A stretch of DNA of 64,000 nt from Blautia coccoides. GTDB lineage: Bacteria > Bacillota > Clostridia > Lachnospirales > Lachnospiraceae. Under the pieces are notes generated by a model. The model made no database searches and was not told the origin of the DNA. It was given only the letters and a program-made list of their open reading frames with translations. Positions 25,497 through 34,170 of the stretch are shown piece by piece (positions within the stretch are counted from its first letter, which is position 1; the number at the start of each line of letters is the position of its first letter). The translations under genes were made by a program, and so were the position numbers. The stretch lies in assembly GCF_034355335.1 (NCBI RefSeq), contig NZ_CP136422.1:5182501-5246500 (forward strand), given 5' to 3'.

Positions 25497-26135
25497 TTAA
25501 TCTAATATTTTCTCCACTGTCTCCGCAATCTTTTGGCATTTACAGTCTGCAAAGAAGTATTCCCGGAACTTCTCACCGCCAAGGGCGCCTTTTACAAGCT
25601 CCCTGTCCAGACTTTCCAGAATCTCAGAAAAGTCTTTGTATGTAACCTCTTTGACCTGATCCAGGATCTGTTTGTTGCGTTTTTCCGGAACTGCCCGTTC
25701 TCTGGGATATCCCTGTCCGCTCTCCTCCGCAAAAAGCTTTTCAAATATATACTGGAGATTCAGATCTCCGCCCCAGCCAAACCCTTTAGCAAAGGGAATG
25801 GCAATGGCATTGCCGTCGTTGATCTGCGCAAAAGTATAGGCATCCAGAGCGTCCTCCACATGGCCGCAGATAACTCCCGGAAAGGAATTGCAGGCCAGCA
25901 TTGCTCCTTCGCCGGTGCCGCAGCCGGTGATCACATAGTCAGCCGCACCGGAATTCAGCAGAACCGCTGCAAGGATCCCCACCTGTACATAGGTGAGCTG
26001 ACAGTCATCCTCTGCTGTATACATGCCGTAGTTGATAACCTCATGCCCCATTGGCTCCACAACTGTTTTTAACGCGCTGCAGATGATCCCGTTTTTAGCT
26101 GCCTGGCTGTTTTCATTTATCAAAGCAATTTTCAT
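25497..26135 (-). CDS. RpiB/LacAB family sugar isomerase, DhuI-like
   Basis: A 212-residue member of the RpiB fold (MKIALINENSQAAKN at the start; the active-site GCGTGEGAMLACNSFPGV near residue 70; HVEDALDAYTFAQINDGNAIAIP). RpiB proper is about 150 residues; the extra 60-residue tail is typical of the longer form. In streptococci a long RpiB-type protein, DhuI, isomerises unsaturated uronate (4-deoxy-L-threo-5-hexosulose-uronate) with an SDR partner DhuD. Position beside kduI and an SDR gene supports that role. GAGGAG precedes the ATG. Confidence 0.85.
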   Translation of the reverse strand: MKIALINENSQAAKNGIICSALKTVVEPMGHEVINYGMYTAEDDCQLTYVQVGILAAVLLNSGAADYVITGCGTGEGAMLACNSFPGVICGHVEDALDAYTFAQINDGNAIAIPFAKGFGWGGDLNLQYIFEKLFAEESGQGYPRERAVPEKRNKQILDQVKEVTYKDFSEILESLDRELVKGALGGEKFREYFFADCKCQKIAETVEKILD

Positions 26136-26221
26136 AATGTTTTACTCCTCACTTAACTACGTTTCAAAAATATAAGTAACTGTTCTAACAAAATTGATCT
26201 CATTTGATGGCTATTTGTTCG

Positions 26222-27022
26222 TCACGGCTGTTTTCCTATGTATGCCAGGATGCCGCCGTCCACGTAGAGAATATGGCCATTGACAAAATCAGACGCATGG
26301 GATGCCAGGAAAATTGCCGGTCCCATGAGATCCTCAGGGCTTCCCCAGCGGGCCTGCGGAGTTTTGGCAATAATGAACTGGTCAAAAGGATGTCTGCTTC
26401 CGTCCGGCTGTTTTTCCCTAAGAGGTGCTGTCTGAGGGGTTGCAATATAACCGGGTCCGATGCCGTTACACTGGATATTGTACTCACCGTACTCAGACGC
26501 AATATTCTTTGTCAGCATTTTCAGACCGCCTTTTGCTGCGGCGTAGGCAGACACCGTCTCACGTCCCAGTTCACTCATCATGGAACAGATATTGATGATC
26601 TTACCGTGTCCTTTCTGTATCATGCCCGGGATAACTGCCTTTGACACAATAAACGGCGCGTTTAAGTCAATGTCGATCACCTGACGGAACTCCTCCGCTT
26701 TCATCTCTGTCATAGGAATGCGCTTGATGATGCCTGCATTGTTCACCAGAATGTCAACTGCGCCCAGTTCTTTTTCAATGTCAGTCACCATCTTTTCCAC
26801 CTGTGCCTCATCTGTCACATCGCAGATATATCCTCTTGCTTCAATTCCCTTTGCCTTATAATCAGCCAGCGCTTTATCCATGTGCACCTGACCTCTGCAG
26901 TTAAACGCAATCTTGGCACCGGCTGCCGCATACGCCTCTGCAATGGCGAATCCGATCCCATAGGCCGCGCCTGTCACAAGGGCAACTTTTCCCTCTAAAG
27001 AAAATAATTTATTTGACTCCAT
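26222..27022 (-). CDS. SDR dehydrogenase, gluconate 5-dehydrogenase/KduD/DhuD type
   Basis: About 266 residues; cofactor motif TGAAYGIG near 18, NNAG, catalytic Ser in NICSMMSE and YAAAK, and a C-terminal ILYVDGG. The Ser-Met-Met-Ser-Glu and PGYIATPQTAPLR segments are typical of gluconate 5-dehydrogenase-like SDRs that reduce 2,5-diketo-3-deoxygluconate to 2-keto-3-deoxygluconate. Start at 27022 follows AAAGGAG; an upstream ATG at 27055 adds a lysine-rich stretch without a site. It lies between kduI and the RpiB-type gene and completes the uronate route. Confidence 0.9.
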   Translation of the reverse strand: MESNKLFSLEGKVALVTGAAYGIGFAIAEAYAAAGAKIAFNCRGQVHMDKALADYKAKGIEARGYICDVTDEAQVEKMVTDIEKELGAVDILVNNAGIIKRIPMTEMKAEEFRQVIDIDLNAPFIVSKAVIPGMIQKGHGKIINICSMMSELGRETVSAYAAAKGGLKMLTKNIASEYGEYNIQCNGIGPGYIATPQTAPLREKQPDGSRHPFDQFIIAKTPQARWGSPEDLMGPAIFLASHASDFVNGHILYVDGGILAYIGKQP

Positions 27023-27112
27023 ATGAAAATCTCCTTTCTTTTTTCCTTCTCTCACTTTTATAAATACTCCGGGCAGAGCATATCCGCAGACCCGGAAATC
27101 ATTCTGCCGCTT

Positions 27113-27976
27113 CTACAGGATATCCTGGTTCCTGATATTGTCCATATCATCAAAATCCTGGTTCTCGCCCACCATTCCCCAGATAAATGTATAATTTCTG
27201 GAGCCTGAGCCTGCATGGATAGACCAACTGGGGGAAATCACTGCCTCCTCATTTCTCATAACAATATGCCTGGTCTCCTGTGGTTCTCCCATATAATGCA
27301 TAACAAAGGCGTCTTCCGGCATATCAAAGTACAGGTACACTTCCATTCTTCTGTCGTGGGTATGGCACGGCATGGTGTTCCACACGCTTCCCGGCTCCAG
27401 ACTTGTCATTCCCATCTCAAGCTGGCAGCTCTCTACCTGTCCCGGGAGAATGTATTTGCAGATCGTCCTGTGATTTGACTGCTCCAGACTTCCCAGTTCC
27501 ACCTTGTTTTCCTCTTTGATAATGACCACGCCTTCCTCCGGTGTTCCCTCACGTCTGATCAACACCGTGGGATAAGAGGTATGCGCCGGAGCACTGTTGA
27601 TGTAAAATTTAGCCGGATCTTCCTTATTCTCGCTGGAAAATGTGATATCTTTTTTCCCCATACCAATGTACATCCCCTCCCGGGATGCTACCCGGTATGT
27701 CCTGCCGTCAATGCAGACACAGCCAGGGCCGCCGATATTGATGATCCCCATCTCACGTCTCTGCAAAAAATACTCTGCTCTCAGTTCATCCCCTGCCACC
27801 AGTTTTAAATCTTTTTCCACCGGAGTGGCAGAGCCTGTGATGATACGATCAATATGGCTGTATACCAGCTTGATCTCATCCGGTACGAATACCTTCTGTA
27901 TTAAAAATTCTTCTCTGAGTCGCTGAGTTGTATAATGTTTTACATCCCTGGGGGAAGCTGCGGTTCTGAGTTCCAT
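27113..27976 (-). CDS. kduI: 5-dehydro-4-deoxy-D-glucuronate isomerase KduI
   Basis: About 287 residues of the KduI cupin family. It converts 4-deoxy-L-threo-5-hexosulose uronate to 2,5-diketo-3-deoxygluconate. Seen motifs: DIKLVYSHIDRII-like N-terminal segment, MGIINIGGPG, the metal-binding CHTHDRRMEVYLYF with its His-x-His and Glu, and a final His in PSWSIHAGSGSRNYTFIWGM. ATG at 27976 is preceded by GGCAGGAG. First gene of the kduI-SDR-RpiB-discoidin operon and divergent from an AraC regulator. Confidence 0.95.
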   Translation of the reverse strand: MELRTAASPRDVKHYTTQRLREEFLIQKVFVPDEIKLVYSHIDRIITGSATPVEKDLKLVAGDELRAEYFLQRREMGIINIGGPGCVCIDGRTYRVASREGMYIGMGKKDITFSSENKEDPAKFYINSAPAHTSYPTVLIRREGTPEEGVVIIKEENKVELGSLEQSNHRTICKYILPGQVESCQLEMGMTSLEPGSVWNTMPCHTHDRRMEVYLYFDMPEDAFVMHYMGEPQETRHIVMRNEEAVISPSWSIHAGSGSRNYTFIWGMVGENQDFDDMDNIRNQDIL

Positions 27977-28133
27977 ATAACTCCTGCCTTTCTTTTCCTT
28001 GTTCTTTGAATAGTAAATTTGCATGGATTTTTGCTCGTAGCTGTAAAGGTACTGAACAGTTACCTATCCTGTATCTTTTTTACCATCTTATCATGATAGA
28101 TTTTCAATTTCCTGTGTTTTTTTCTCAGAAATC

Positions 28134-28162
28134 TTGCAAATCCTACACTGATATCTTATACT
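28134..28162 (+). promoter_or_regulatory. Promoter of the AraC gene divergent from kduI
   Basis: TTGCAA (28134-28139), 17 bases, TATACT (28157-28162), about 27 bases ahead of the AAGGAGGAG site of the regulator at 28195. Confidence 0.7.
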
Positions 28163-28194
28163 GGAAAATAATACTTATCCAAGGAGGAGCGGCC

Positions 28195-29058
28195 ATGAAA
28201 ATCTGCAGTTCCTGTAAAGAGGGCATACGCACCTGTATTGAAACGCGTTCCTTTTCCGCTGCGCATCTGTACAGCTACGAAAAGCCCATGGACATCCATA
28301 TCCATGACTGTTACGAAATCTATTACTCCATCTCCGGAGGAAAGCAGTTTTTAATTGACAACCGGTTTTACAATTTTAATCCCGGAGACATTTTTTTCAT
28401 CAATCAGTATGAAAGCCATTATATCTCCCAGATTGACAATGTGGAGTATGAACGTATCATTGTATCCATATATCCCGAATATCTGAAACAATGCTGTTCC
28501 ACGCATACGGACCTGAACTGCTGCTTTACCCGGCGCAATACCAATTTCGGGCACAAGCTTTCCCTGTCCCAGGAAGAGCAGAAACGTTTCCTCTACTTTA
28601 TACATAAACTGTCAGAAAATGAGGGATACGGACAGGACATACTGGACCATGCAGTCTTTCTTCAGCTTATGACCTTTCTGAACGGTATTTTTTTAAGGAA
28701 CTGTGACCATGACCTGCCCCAGCATGAACCTGCCGGAAGCCACCATGAGCATATGGATGCCATTCTCTCTTATATCAACCAGCATATCGCGGAGGATCTG
28801 AGCATTGAGCGGCTGGCCAGACACTTTTATATCAGCACTTCTTATCTGTGCAGGATATTTAAGAGCGAGACCGGAACCACCATAAATAAATACATCACAG
28901 CAAAACGCATCACCCTTGCAAAATCCTATCTTTCAGAGGGATATTCCGTCACAGATGCCTGCATCCGCTGCGGTTTTGGGGACTACAGCAACTTTTTAAA
29001 ATCTTTCACAAAGGCGGTGGGCATTTCACCAAAAAAATATGCCCAATTTTCCGCATAA
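28195..29058 (+). CDS. AraC family transcriptional regulator
   Basis: A 287-residue regulator: N-terminal cupin sensor (HIHDCYEIYYSISGGKQF, then NPGDIFFINQYESHYIS) and C-terminal double helix-turn-helix (IERLARHFYISTSYLCRIFK; CIRCGFGDYSNFLKSFTKAVG). ATG at 28195 has GGAGGAG upstream; the open frame before it is not coding. It is divergent from kduI and is the likely activator of the uronate operon, sensing a uronate intermediate. Confidence 0.92.
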   Translation: MKICSSCKEGIRTCIETRSFSAAHLYSYEKPMDIHIHDCYEIYYSISGGKQFLIDNRFYNFNPGDIFFINQYESHYISQIDNVEYERIIVSIYPEYLKQCCSTHTDLNCCFTRRNTNFGHKLSLSQEEQKRFLYFIHKLSENEGYGQDILDHAVFLQLMTFLNGIFLRNCDHDLPQHEPAGSHHEHMDAILSYINQHIAEDLSIERLARHFYISTSYLCRIFKSETGTTINKYITAKRITLAKSYLSEGYSVTDACIRCGFGDYSNFLKSFTKAVGISPKKYAQFSA

Positions 29059-29063
29059 AAATA

Positions 29064-29099
29064 GCCCTGCCATACAGCGCTAAAAGCTGCAGGCAGGGC
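29064..29099. terminator. Shared terminator between the AraC and HPr-like genes
   Basis: GCCCTGCC (29064-29071) pairs with GGCAGGGC (29092-29099) around a 20-base loop. On the minus strand TATTTTTATG follows, so it works best for the HPr-like gene; the two genes converge here. Confidence 0.7.
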
Positions 29100-29143
29100 C
29101 GATTTACAGAATACCATTTCACCGGGCAGGAGAAGGCTTGTGA

Positions 29144-29371
29144 TCACGCAGCATATGTCCTGATCAGCTGCTCCAGGCTTCCCACTCCCTCATCAGAATA
29201 AATTTTCAGTTCCACTTTCTTGCCGGCGCCGATCGCCATCATTCCCATAATGGATTTGGCATCAACCATATAACTGCCATAACAGGCATCAATCTGGAAC
29301 GGCGCCTCCGATACCTTGTTTACAAACTTCACGATTTCGTCAACTTCTTTAAAACAGACCTGAACACACAT
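29144..29371 (-). CDS. HPr-like protein lacking the active-site histidine
   Basis: A 75-residue protein with the second half of HPr clearly present: MVDAKSIMGMMAIGAGKKVEL matches the region around regulatory Ser46 (KSIMG). The first half, where HPr has the phosphorylatable His15 in a HARPA motif, reads VDEIVKFVNKV and has no His; the whole protein has none. It therefore cannot relay phosphate in the PTS in the usual way. Like Crh it could be phosphorylated on Ser by HPr kinase and help CcpA, but that is inference. Similar His-less HPr-like proteins are known in Clostridia. GGAG precedes the ATG. Confidence 0.85.
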   Translation of the reverse strand: MCVQVCFKEVDEIVKFVNKVSEAPFQIDACYGSYMVDAKSIMGMMAIGAGKKVELKIYSDEGVGSLEQLIRTYAA

Positions 29372-29444
29372 AAAATCATTCTCCTACTATTATATAAAGT
29401 CATAGTCTTTCTTTACCTTTTCTACAGGTTTGACTATGCTATTT

Positions 29445-29625
29445 TAAGATACTGTGGATTGGTTATCACCTCCTACCACTTGATGGTTTAAAAAAGGCTC
29501 CAACCACAGTCTCTTTGTTTATTTGTTAATCAGTTAGTTACCGCATGACGGTTTATCAAGAAGTAGGTTACGATTGCAAGGAGCCCTGTGGATCTTAAGA
29601 CAGTATCAATACTTTATATCAGGAG
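29445..29625 (+). ncRNA. Candidate bridge RNA of IS110 copy 1
   Basis: The non-coding stretch before the transposase folds well: ACTGTGG (29451-29457) pairs with CCACAGT (29504-29510), extended by TTGG/CCAA; an inner hairpin (ACCAC/GTGGT-like) and a second hairpin ACCG-CATGA-CGGT follow. IS110 elements are known to encode a bridge RNA in this end that pairs with target and donor DNA. No promoter was placed, and this element differs in sequence from IS621. Confidence 0.42.
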
Positions 29626-29632
29626 GTCCTAT

Positions 29633-30808
29633 ATGATTTACGTAGGAATTGATGTCGCAAAAGATAAGCATGATTGCTTTATCACAAACTCTGATGGCGA
29701 AGTCCTTTTCAAGGCTTTTACCATCAAAAACAATCTCGATGGGTTCGACGAGCTTTATCAGAAAATAGAATCCGTTATGGAAGATGCTTCTAAAGTAAAA
29801 GTAGGCCTAGAAGCCACTGGACACTATAGTTACAATCTTCTCGGATATCTGCTTGATAAAGGTCTGGCCACCTTTGTTATCAACCCGTTACATACTAATC
29901 TGTACAGAAAAAGTCTAAGCCTTAGACAGACGAAAACGGATAAAGTTGATGCCCATACAATTGCTTCTATGCTAATGTCTGACGTGAACTTAAAGTCCTA
30001 CTCAGACACATCGTATCACAACGAAGAGCTTAAGTCACTTACTCGCTATCGTTTTGATAAAGTTAAAGAACGCGCGAAGCTTAAAACATCTATATCCCGT
30101 CTTGTATGTATCCTTTTCCCTGAGTTAGAAAAGCTTGTTCCAACACTTCATCAGAATTCTGTTTATGAGTTACTCTACGAATTTCCTGGTGCAAAACAGG
30201 TAGCTAATGCACATCTCACAAGACTTTCAAATCTTCTTGAAACCGCATCTAAAGGCCACTACACAAAAGAAACCTCTATCGCTTTTAGAGAGGCTGCAAG
30301 AACCTCTATCGGTTCAAATATGCCAGCTAAATCGCTTGAATTAAAGCACACCATTAAGCTCATTAGAGAGCTAGATTCTGAAATCGAAGAGATTGAAAAC
30401 GAGATTAAAGTCATCATGGATGAAATCAATTCTCCAATCCTTAGCATTCCTGGAATCAGCTATCGAATGGGTGCCATGATTATTGCTGAAATAGGTGACT
30501 TTAGCCAATTCGACTCTCCAGATAAGATCCTTGCTTATGCAGGAATGTCGCCTTCTACCTATCAATCCGGCCAGTTAGATAACTGTTATGCCAGAATGGA
30601 AAAACGTGGTTCTAGATACCTTAGATATGCTCTGTTTAATGCAACCGCATATGTTTGTCTATGGGATCCAACCTACAAGGCTTATCTTGCCAAGAAACGA
30701 GCTGAAGGCAAGCATTACTATGTTGCAATGTCTCACGCGACCAAGAAACTAGTTCGGCTAATTTATCATCTCGAACGCACTGGACAGCAATACCAAAAAG
30801 CAATCTAA
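29633..30808 (+). CDS. IS110-family transposase (DEDD recombinase)
   Basis: A 391-residue protein with the RuvC-like N-terminal domain (first Asp in YVGIDVAKDKHD, Glu in GLEATGHYSYNL, Asp pair in KTDKVDAH) and the C-terminal Tnp_20 domain with IPGISYRMGAMIIAEIGD and the Ser in YAGMSPSTYQSGQ. It catalyses seamless insertion at a dinucleotide core. The ATG at 29633 follows AGGAGG by 5 bases. Complete, with no internal stop, so probably active. Only about 40% or less similar to copy 2 by eye. Confidence 0.94.
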   Translation: MIYVGIDVAKDKHDCFITNSDGEVLFKAFTIKNNLDGFDELYQKIESVMEDASKVKVGLEATGHYSYNLLGYLLDKGLATFVINPLHTNLYRKSLSLRQTKTDKVDAHTIASMLMSDVNLKSYSDTSYHNEELKSLTRYRFDKVKERAKLKTSISRLVCILFPELEKLVPTLHQNSVYELLYEFPGAKQVANAHLTRLSNLLETASKGHYTKETSIAFREAARTSIGSNMPAKSLELKHTIKLIRELDSEIEEIENEIKVIMDEINSPILSIPGISYRMGAMIIAEIGDFSQFDSPDKILAYAGMSPSTYQSGQLDNCYARMEKRGSRYLRYALFNATAYVCLWDPTYKAYLAKKRAEGKHYYVAMSHATKKLVRLIYHLERTGQQYQKAI

Positions 30809-30834
30809 TTCTTCCAACATCATATCTTCTTGTC

Positions 30835-30856
30835 AGAGCATCATACTCGATGCTCT
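30835..30856 (+). terminator. Hairpin after the copy 1 transposase
   Basis: AGAGCAT (30835-30841) and ATGCTCT (30850-30856) pair perfectly; the tail ATTTGTC is only weakly U-rich. The rest of 30809-31101 shows no gene. Confidence 0.45.
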
Positions 30857-31101
30857 ATTTGTCATGCAATTTTCAAGGTACTGATTGCGATGAATAAGTC
30901 ATCGCCACTATACTCAAAACATCTCTGTTTTTGAAACTATTTATTGACTTTCTTTAATAGTTAGTCTTTTTTATTCTTTATATAATCCGCCATTTTTTAA
31001 TCTTCTCTTAAACTGAGTACATTATAATCGAATCCTATCCGAAAAAAAATGGATTATTTTTCGATTTTATGTGATATTTTTTTGTTTTTTTCGCCTTTTT
31101 T

Positions 31102-33138
31102 CTATTTTTCCTGTCTGACCCAGACTGCCATTTCATTTTCTCCGCGGTTGGCCCAGACATAATATGGTATGAAATGCAGCTTAACCGGTTCCTTCACTGC
31201 TGCTTTAAGAGGCTGATACAGCCCGGCCTGTGAGGGCTGTACCTGCTGTCGGAAACCATCCATGACAACAGAGACCACCTGTTCCCCTGCAGCGGTAAAG
31301 TCTTCTGTCTCCGCCTCCTTACTGCAGTCCACTGTCAGCAGATGCAGATCCGGTCCATTGTCAGCCTCCTCCAAGCAGTACACCATAGGGCCTCTTGCCA
31401 CAGCCACTTTACCGATATCTTCCCGGACCATTGGGTCCGCCTGCATGATTTTCACATCCATAGCCAGCTCCAGGGATATGCACTCGCCCGGTTTCCAGCA
31501 TTTTGTCACATACAGATATCCGTCTTTTTTTGTGCACTCACTGTCCTTCACACCTTTTACACGGAACCCTCCGTTTTCCTCCCCGCACCAGTCCGGAATG
31601 CGAAGAGCTATGGTAAACGGTACGGCTTCTCCACTCACCCGGATTTCCACCTGACCGCTTCTTGGCAGGTTTGATGAGACTGTGATCGTAAGCTCTTTTC
31701 CGTTCACCTGCTTTTTAATGATACTTCCCATATAGAGATGTACAAACAGTGTATCCTCTTTTTCCGTATACGCGTAAGAGCTTATGGAACTCAGAAGCCT
31801 TGCAAGGTTGGGAGGGCAGCATGCACAGCCGAACCACTTCTGGCGTACAGGTTTAACATGGGCTTTTCTCTCATCTTTATGGCAGGCCTCCGGGTTCACC
31901 TCCAATGGATTGACATAGAAGAAACTTCTGCCGTCCAAAGCCATACCGCTGAGCACACAGTTGTACAAAGCACGCTCCATCACATCTGCGTATCCGGAGA
32001 CTGGCCTGATCTCCAGCATTCTCCTTGCCACAAATACAAGGCCGATGGCCGCGCAGGTCTCCGCATATGCCGTATCATTGGGCAGGTCATAATCAAAGGA
32101 AAATGCCTCTCCCAAGTGAGTGCCGCCTATACCGCCTGTGATATACATCTTACGGCTGACCATATTATCCCATAATTTTTCACAGGCACTGTAAAGGGGT
32201 TCATCCTGTGTTATCCTTGCTATATCTGTCATCCCCGCATAGAGATAGACCGCGCGCACGGCATGCCCTACAGCTTCCTCCTGTTCACGCACGGGAACGT
32301 GTGCCTGATTGTATGCGTAGCGGAGTCCATCCGGAGAATTCCCCACACATTCCGGGTGCTCCTTGTCAAAGTAATAAGGCCTGCTGCCCCTCTCATCCAC
32401 AAAGAACCGTGCCAGACTCAGATACTTTTCATCTCCCGTGGCTTCATACAGACGGACAAGTGCCATCTCGGCGATCTCATGCCCCGGGTATCCTTTGCAT
32501 TTTCCCTCCTCAGGACCAAAACACTCGGCGGTATAATCTGCATAACCCATTGCCGCTTTCAGCAGCTTATCTTTTCCTGTGGCCTGATAATAAGCCACTG
32601 CGCCTTCGATCAAATGTCCGAGACAGTAAAGCTCATGATGGTCTTTCAGATCAGTAAATATTTTATCCTTGCCGTTCAGGATATAATAGGTGTCTAGATA
32701 GCCGTCCTCCTGCTGGGCCGCACAGACAATATCAATAGCCGCGTCTGCAGTCTTTTCAAGCTCCGGATCCGGGTGCTGGGTAAGGGAATATCCCACTGCT
32801 TCGATCCATTTATAAAAATCACTGTCCTGAAATACAAAACCATAAAATTTATCTTCCAAATGCTCCGGGTCTTTTGGAAGAGCCTCAAAACCTCGGAAGG
32901 TATAGGAAGGCTCCTGATAATCTCCTCCCAATTCTTTCCTCTCCAGATTTTTCTTTCCCGCTATTTTAAAGTTTCTCATACAATAACTGGGAGCCGCGCC
33001 CTCCACCTGATCGTTCAGCGCGTCCCACTGATAGGGCAGCATCTGGTTTCTTACCAGCTCCATCTCTTTTTTCCAAAAATCATCAGTTATCTGTACGCTT
33101 CTCAGGGAAAGCGGTTTGCTGAAATCTTCTCTGTTCAT
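31102..33138 (-). CDS. Beta-L-arabinofuranosidase, GH127
   Basis: A cytosolic enzyme of about 678 residues. It matches the GH127 (HypBA1) layout: SYCMRNFKIAG near the start, DGYLDTYY, CLGHLIEGAVAYY, the Glu/Cys pair in YAETCAAIG near residue 350, and FGCACCPPNLARLL near 445, whose first Cys of the CC pair is the nucleophile held by zinc in characterised members. It releases beta-linked L-arabinose. ATG at 33138 has AGAGG nine bases upstream; an in-frame ATG at 33147 is too close to it. Divergent from an AraC regulator that probably controls it. Confidence 0.93.
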   Translation of the reverse strand: MNREDFSKPLSLRSVQITDDFWKKEMELVRNQMLPYQWDALNDQVEGAAPSYCMRNFKIAGKKNLERKELGGDYQEPSYTFRGFEALPKDPEHLEDKFYGFVFQDSDFYKWIEAVGYSLTQHPDPELEKTADAAIDIVCAAQQEDGYLDTYYILNGKDKIFTDLKDHHELYCLGHLIEGAVAYYQATGKDKLLKAAMGYADYTAECFGPEEGKCKGYPGHEIAEMALVRLYEATGDEKYLSLARFFVDERGSRPYYFDKEHPECVGNSPDGLRYAYNQAHVPVREQEEAVGHAVRAVYLYAGMTDIARITQDEPLYSACEKLWDNMVSRKMYITGGIGGTHLGEAFSFDYDLPNDTAYAETCAAIGLVFVARRMLEIRPVSGYADVMERALYNCVLSGMALDGRSFFYVNPLEVNPEACHKDERKAHVKPVRQKWFGCACCPPNLARLLSSISSYAYTEKEDTLFVHLYMGSIIKKQVNGKELTITVSSNLPRSGQVEIRVSGEAVPFTIALRIPDWCGEENGGFRVKGVKDSECTKKDGYLYVTKCWKPGECISLELAMDVKIMQADPMVREDIGKVAVARGPMVYCLEEADNGPDLHLLTVDCSKEAETEDFTAAGEQVVSVVMDGFRQQVQPSQAGLYQPLKAAVKEPVKLHFIPYYVWANRGENEMAVWVRQEK

Positions 33139-33240
33139 TCTATTCATCCTCTGTCTGCCTTCTGTTTCCCACTTTCGGCAATCCTATTTATATATTTCTT
33201 TTGTCATGGTAAGTGTAGCAGAAGTGAATTCTCATATCCA

Positions 33241-33269
33241 TTGCCAATGAGGAACATAGCATGTATAAT
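33241..33269 (+). promoter_or_regulatory. Promoter of the AraC gene at 33304
   Basis: TTGCCA (33241-33246), 17 bases, TATAAT (33264-33269), followed by an AAGGAGG ribosome site. Confidence 0.75.
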
Positions 33270-33303
33270 ATGGAAAACAGCTTATTAAAAAGGAGGAATC
33301 TAC

Positions 33304-34170
33304 ATGCTTGTCTTAGAAAAAATGGCACACCGGCAGATAACCAGTGCCAACTATATTACCTCTGTAAACGGTATGCTCCACCCAGACCGTACTCTTCCGG
33401 AACACGATTTTCTCTATATGCTTGATGGCGGCTGGGAGATTATAGAGGATGGGCACATCTATGAAATACAGCGGGATGACCTGCTGATCCTCCGTGCAGG
33501 CAGACATCACTATGGGAAAAAACTCTGCAACCCCGGAAACCGGCATATGTACTTTCATGTATTACCCACATCTTCCGAAAAGGACGAAAAAAGCGGCATG
33601 GAAGAAATGGAAATCTCCACACTTCTTCCATGCCATACCCTGCTGCACTGCCGGCATGCTCCACATATCCGCAGGTATTTTGAAGAGCTTATCTCCGCCT
33701 TTTGGTCAGACAGCCCGGAAAAGCTCTGCCGCCTCTCCCTGCTCTTTAATCTGCTCTTATGTGAAATAGCACAACTGCAGACTTCCCCGAGGGATAAGCA
33801 GCCCTCCGATCCTTTAGTGGAGGATATCTGCCGTCAGATACAATCAAATCCCCAGATCTTTTACACTGCCGGGGAAATGGCAGACGCTCATTTTATCTGT
33901 GCCCGTACGCTTAACAACCGCTTTCTGAAAGTCTGCCAAAAGACGTTTTACGCCTATCAGATGGAAACCAAACTGGAGATGGTGCGGCATTTTCTGATAC
34001 ACCAGCCGGATTCCACTCTTCATGAGGCTGCCGTCAACTTCGGATTTTATGATGAGTTTCATCTGAGCAAAGCATTTAAGAAACAATTTAAAATGTCCCC
34101 ATCACAATTTCGGAATTCCCATAGCTCGGGCCATGACAGCCCTTTGCGGCAGACTGCCGTTACAGATTGA
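33304..34170 (+). CDS. AraC family transcriptional regulator
   Basis: A 288-residue regulator with an N-terminal cupin (LPEHDFLYMLDGGWEIIEDG, RDDLLILRAGRHHYG) and a C-terminal AraC DNA-binding pair (AGEMADAHFICARTLNNRFLK; AAVNFGFYDEFHLSKAFKKQF). It is divergent from the GH127 gene, its likely target. Its last 11 bases overlap the convergent amidase gene. Confidence 0.92.
   Translation: MLVLEKMAHRQITSANYITSVNGMLHPDRTLPEHDFLYMLDGGWEIIEDGHIYEIQRDDLLILRAGRHHYGKKLCNPGNRHMYFHVLPTSSEKDEKSGMEEMEISTLLPCHTLLHCRHAPHIRRYFEELISAFWSDSPEKLCRLSLLFNLLLCEIAQLQTSPRDKQPSDPLVEDICRQIQSNPQIFYTAGEMADAHFICARTLNNRFLKVCQKTFYAYQMETKLEMVRHFLIHQPDSTLHEAAVNFGFYDEFHLSKAFKKQFKMSPSQFRNSHSSGHDSPLRQTAVTD

Larger units (their letters stand above)
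29407..30949 (+). mobile_element. IS110-family insertion sequence, copy 1 (ends approximate)
   Basis: One transposase gene with a long structured upstream non-coding end and a shorter downstream end, and no terminal inverted repeats, as in IS110-type elements. The right end is placed at TTGACT (30944-30949) because the second IS110 element also ends in TTGACT. The left end is placed at a CT within CTTTCTTTA at 29407; the same 9 bases follow the right end (30948-30956). Both limits are estimates. Confidence 0.5.

Noticed and set aside
29407..30956. 9-base direct repeat CTTTCTTTA flanking IS110 copy 1 as a target duplication
   Set aside because: IS110 elements insert without target duplication, and a pyrimidine-rich 9-mer can repeat by chance; used only as a hint for the ends.
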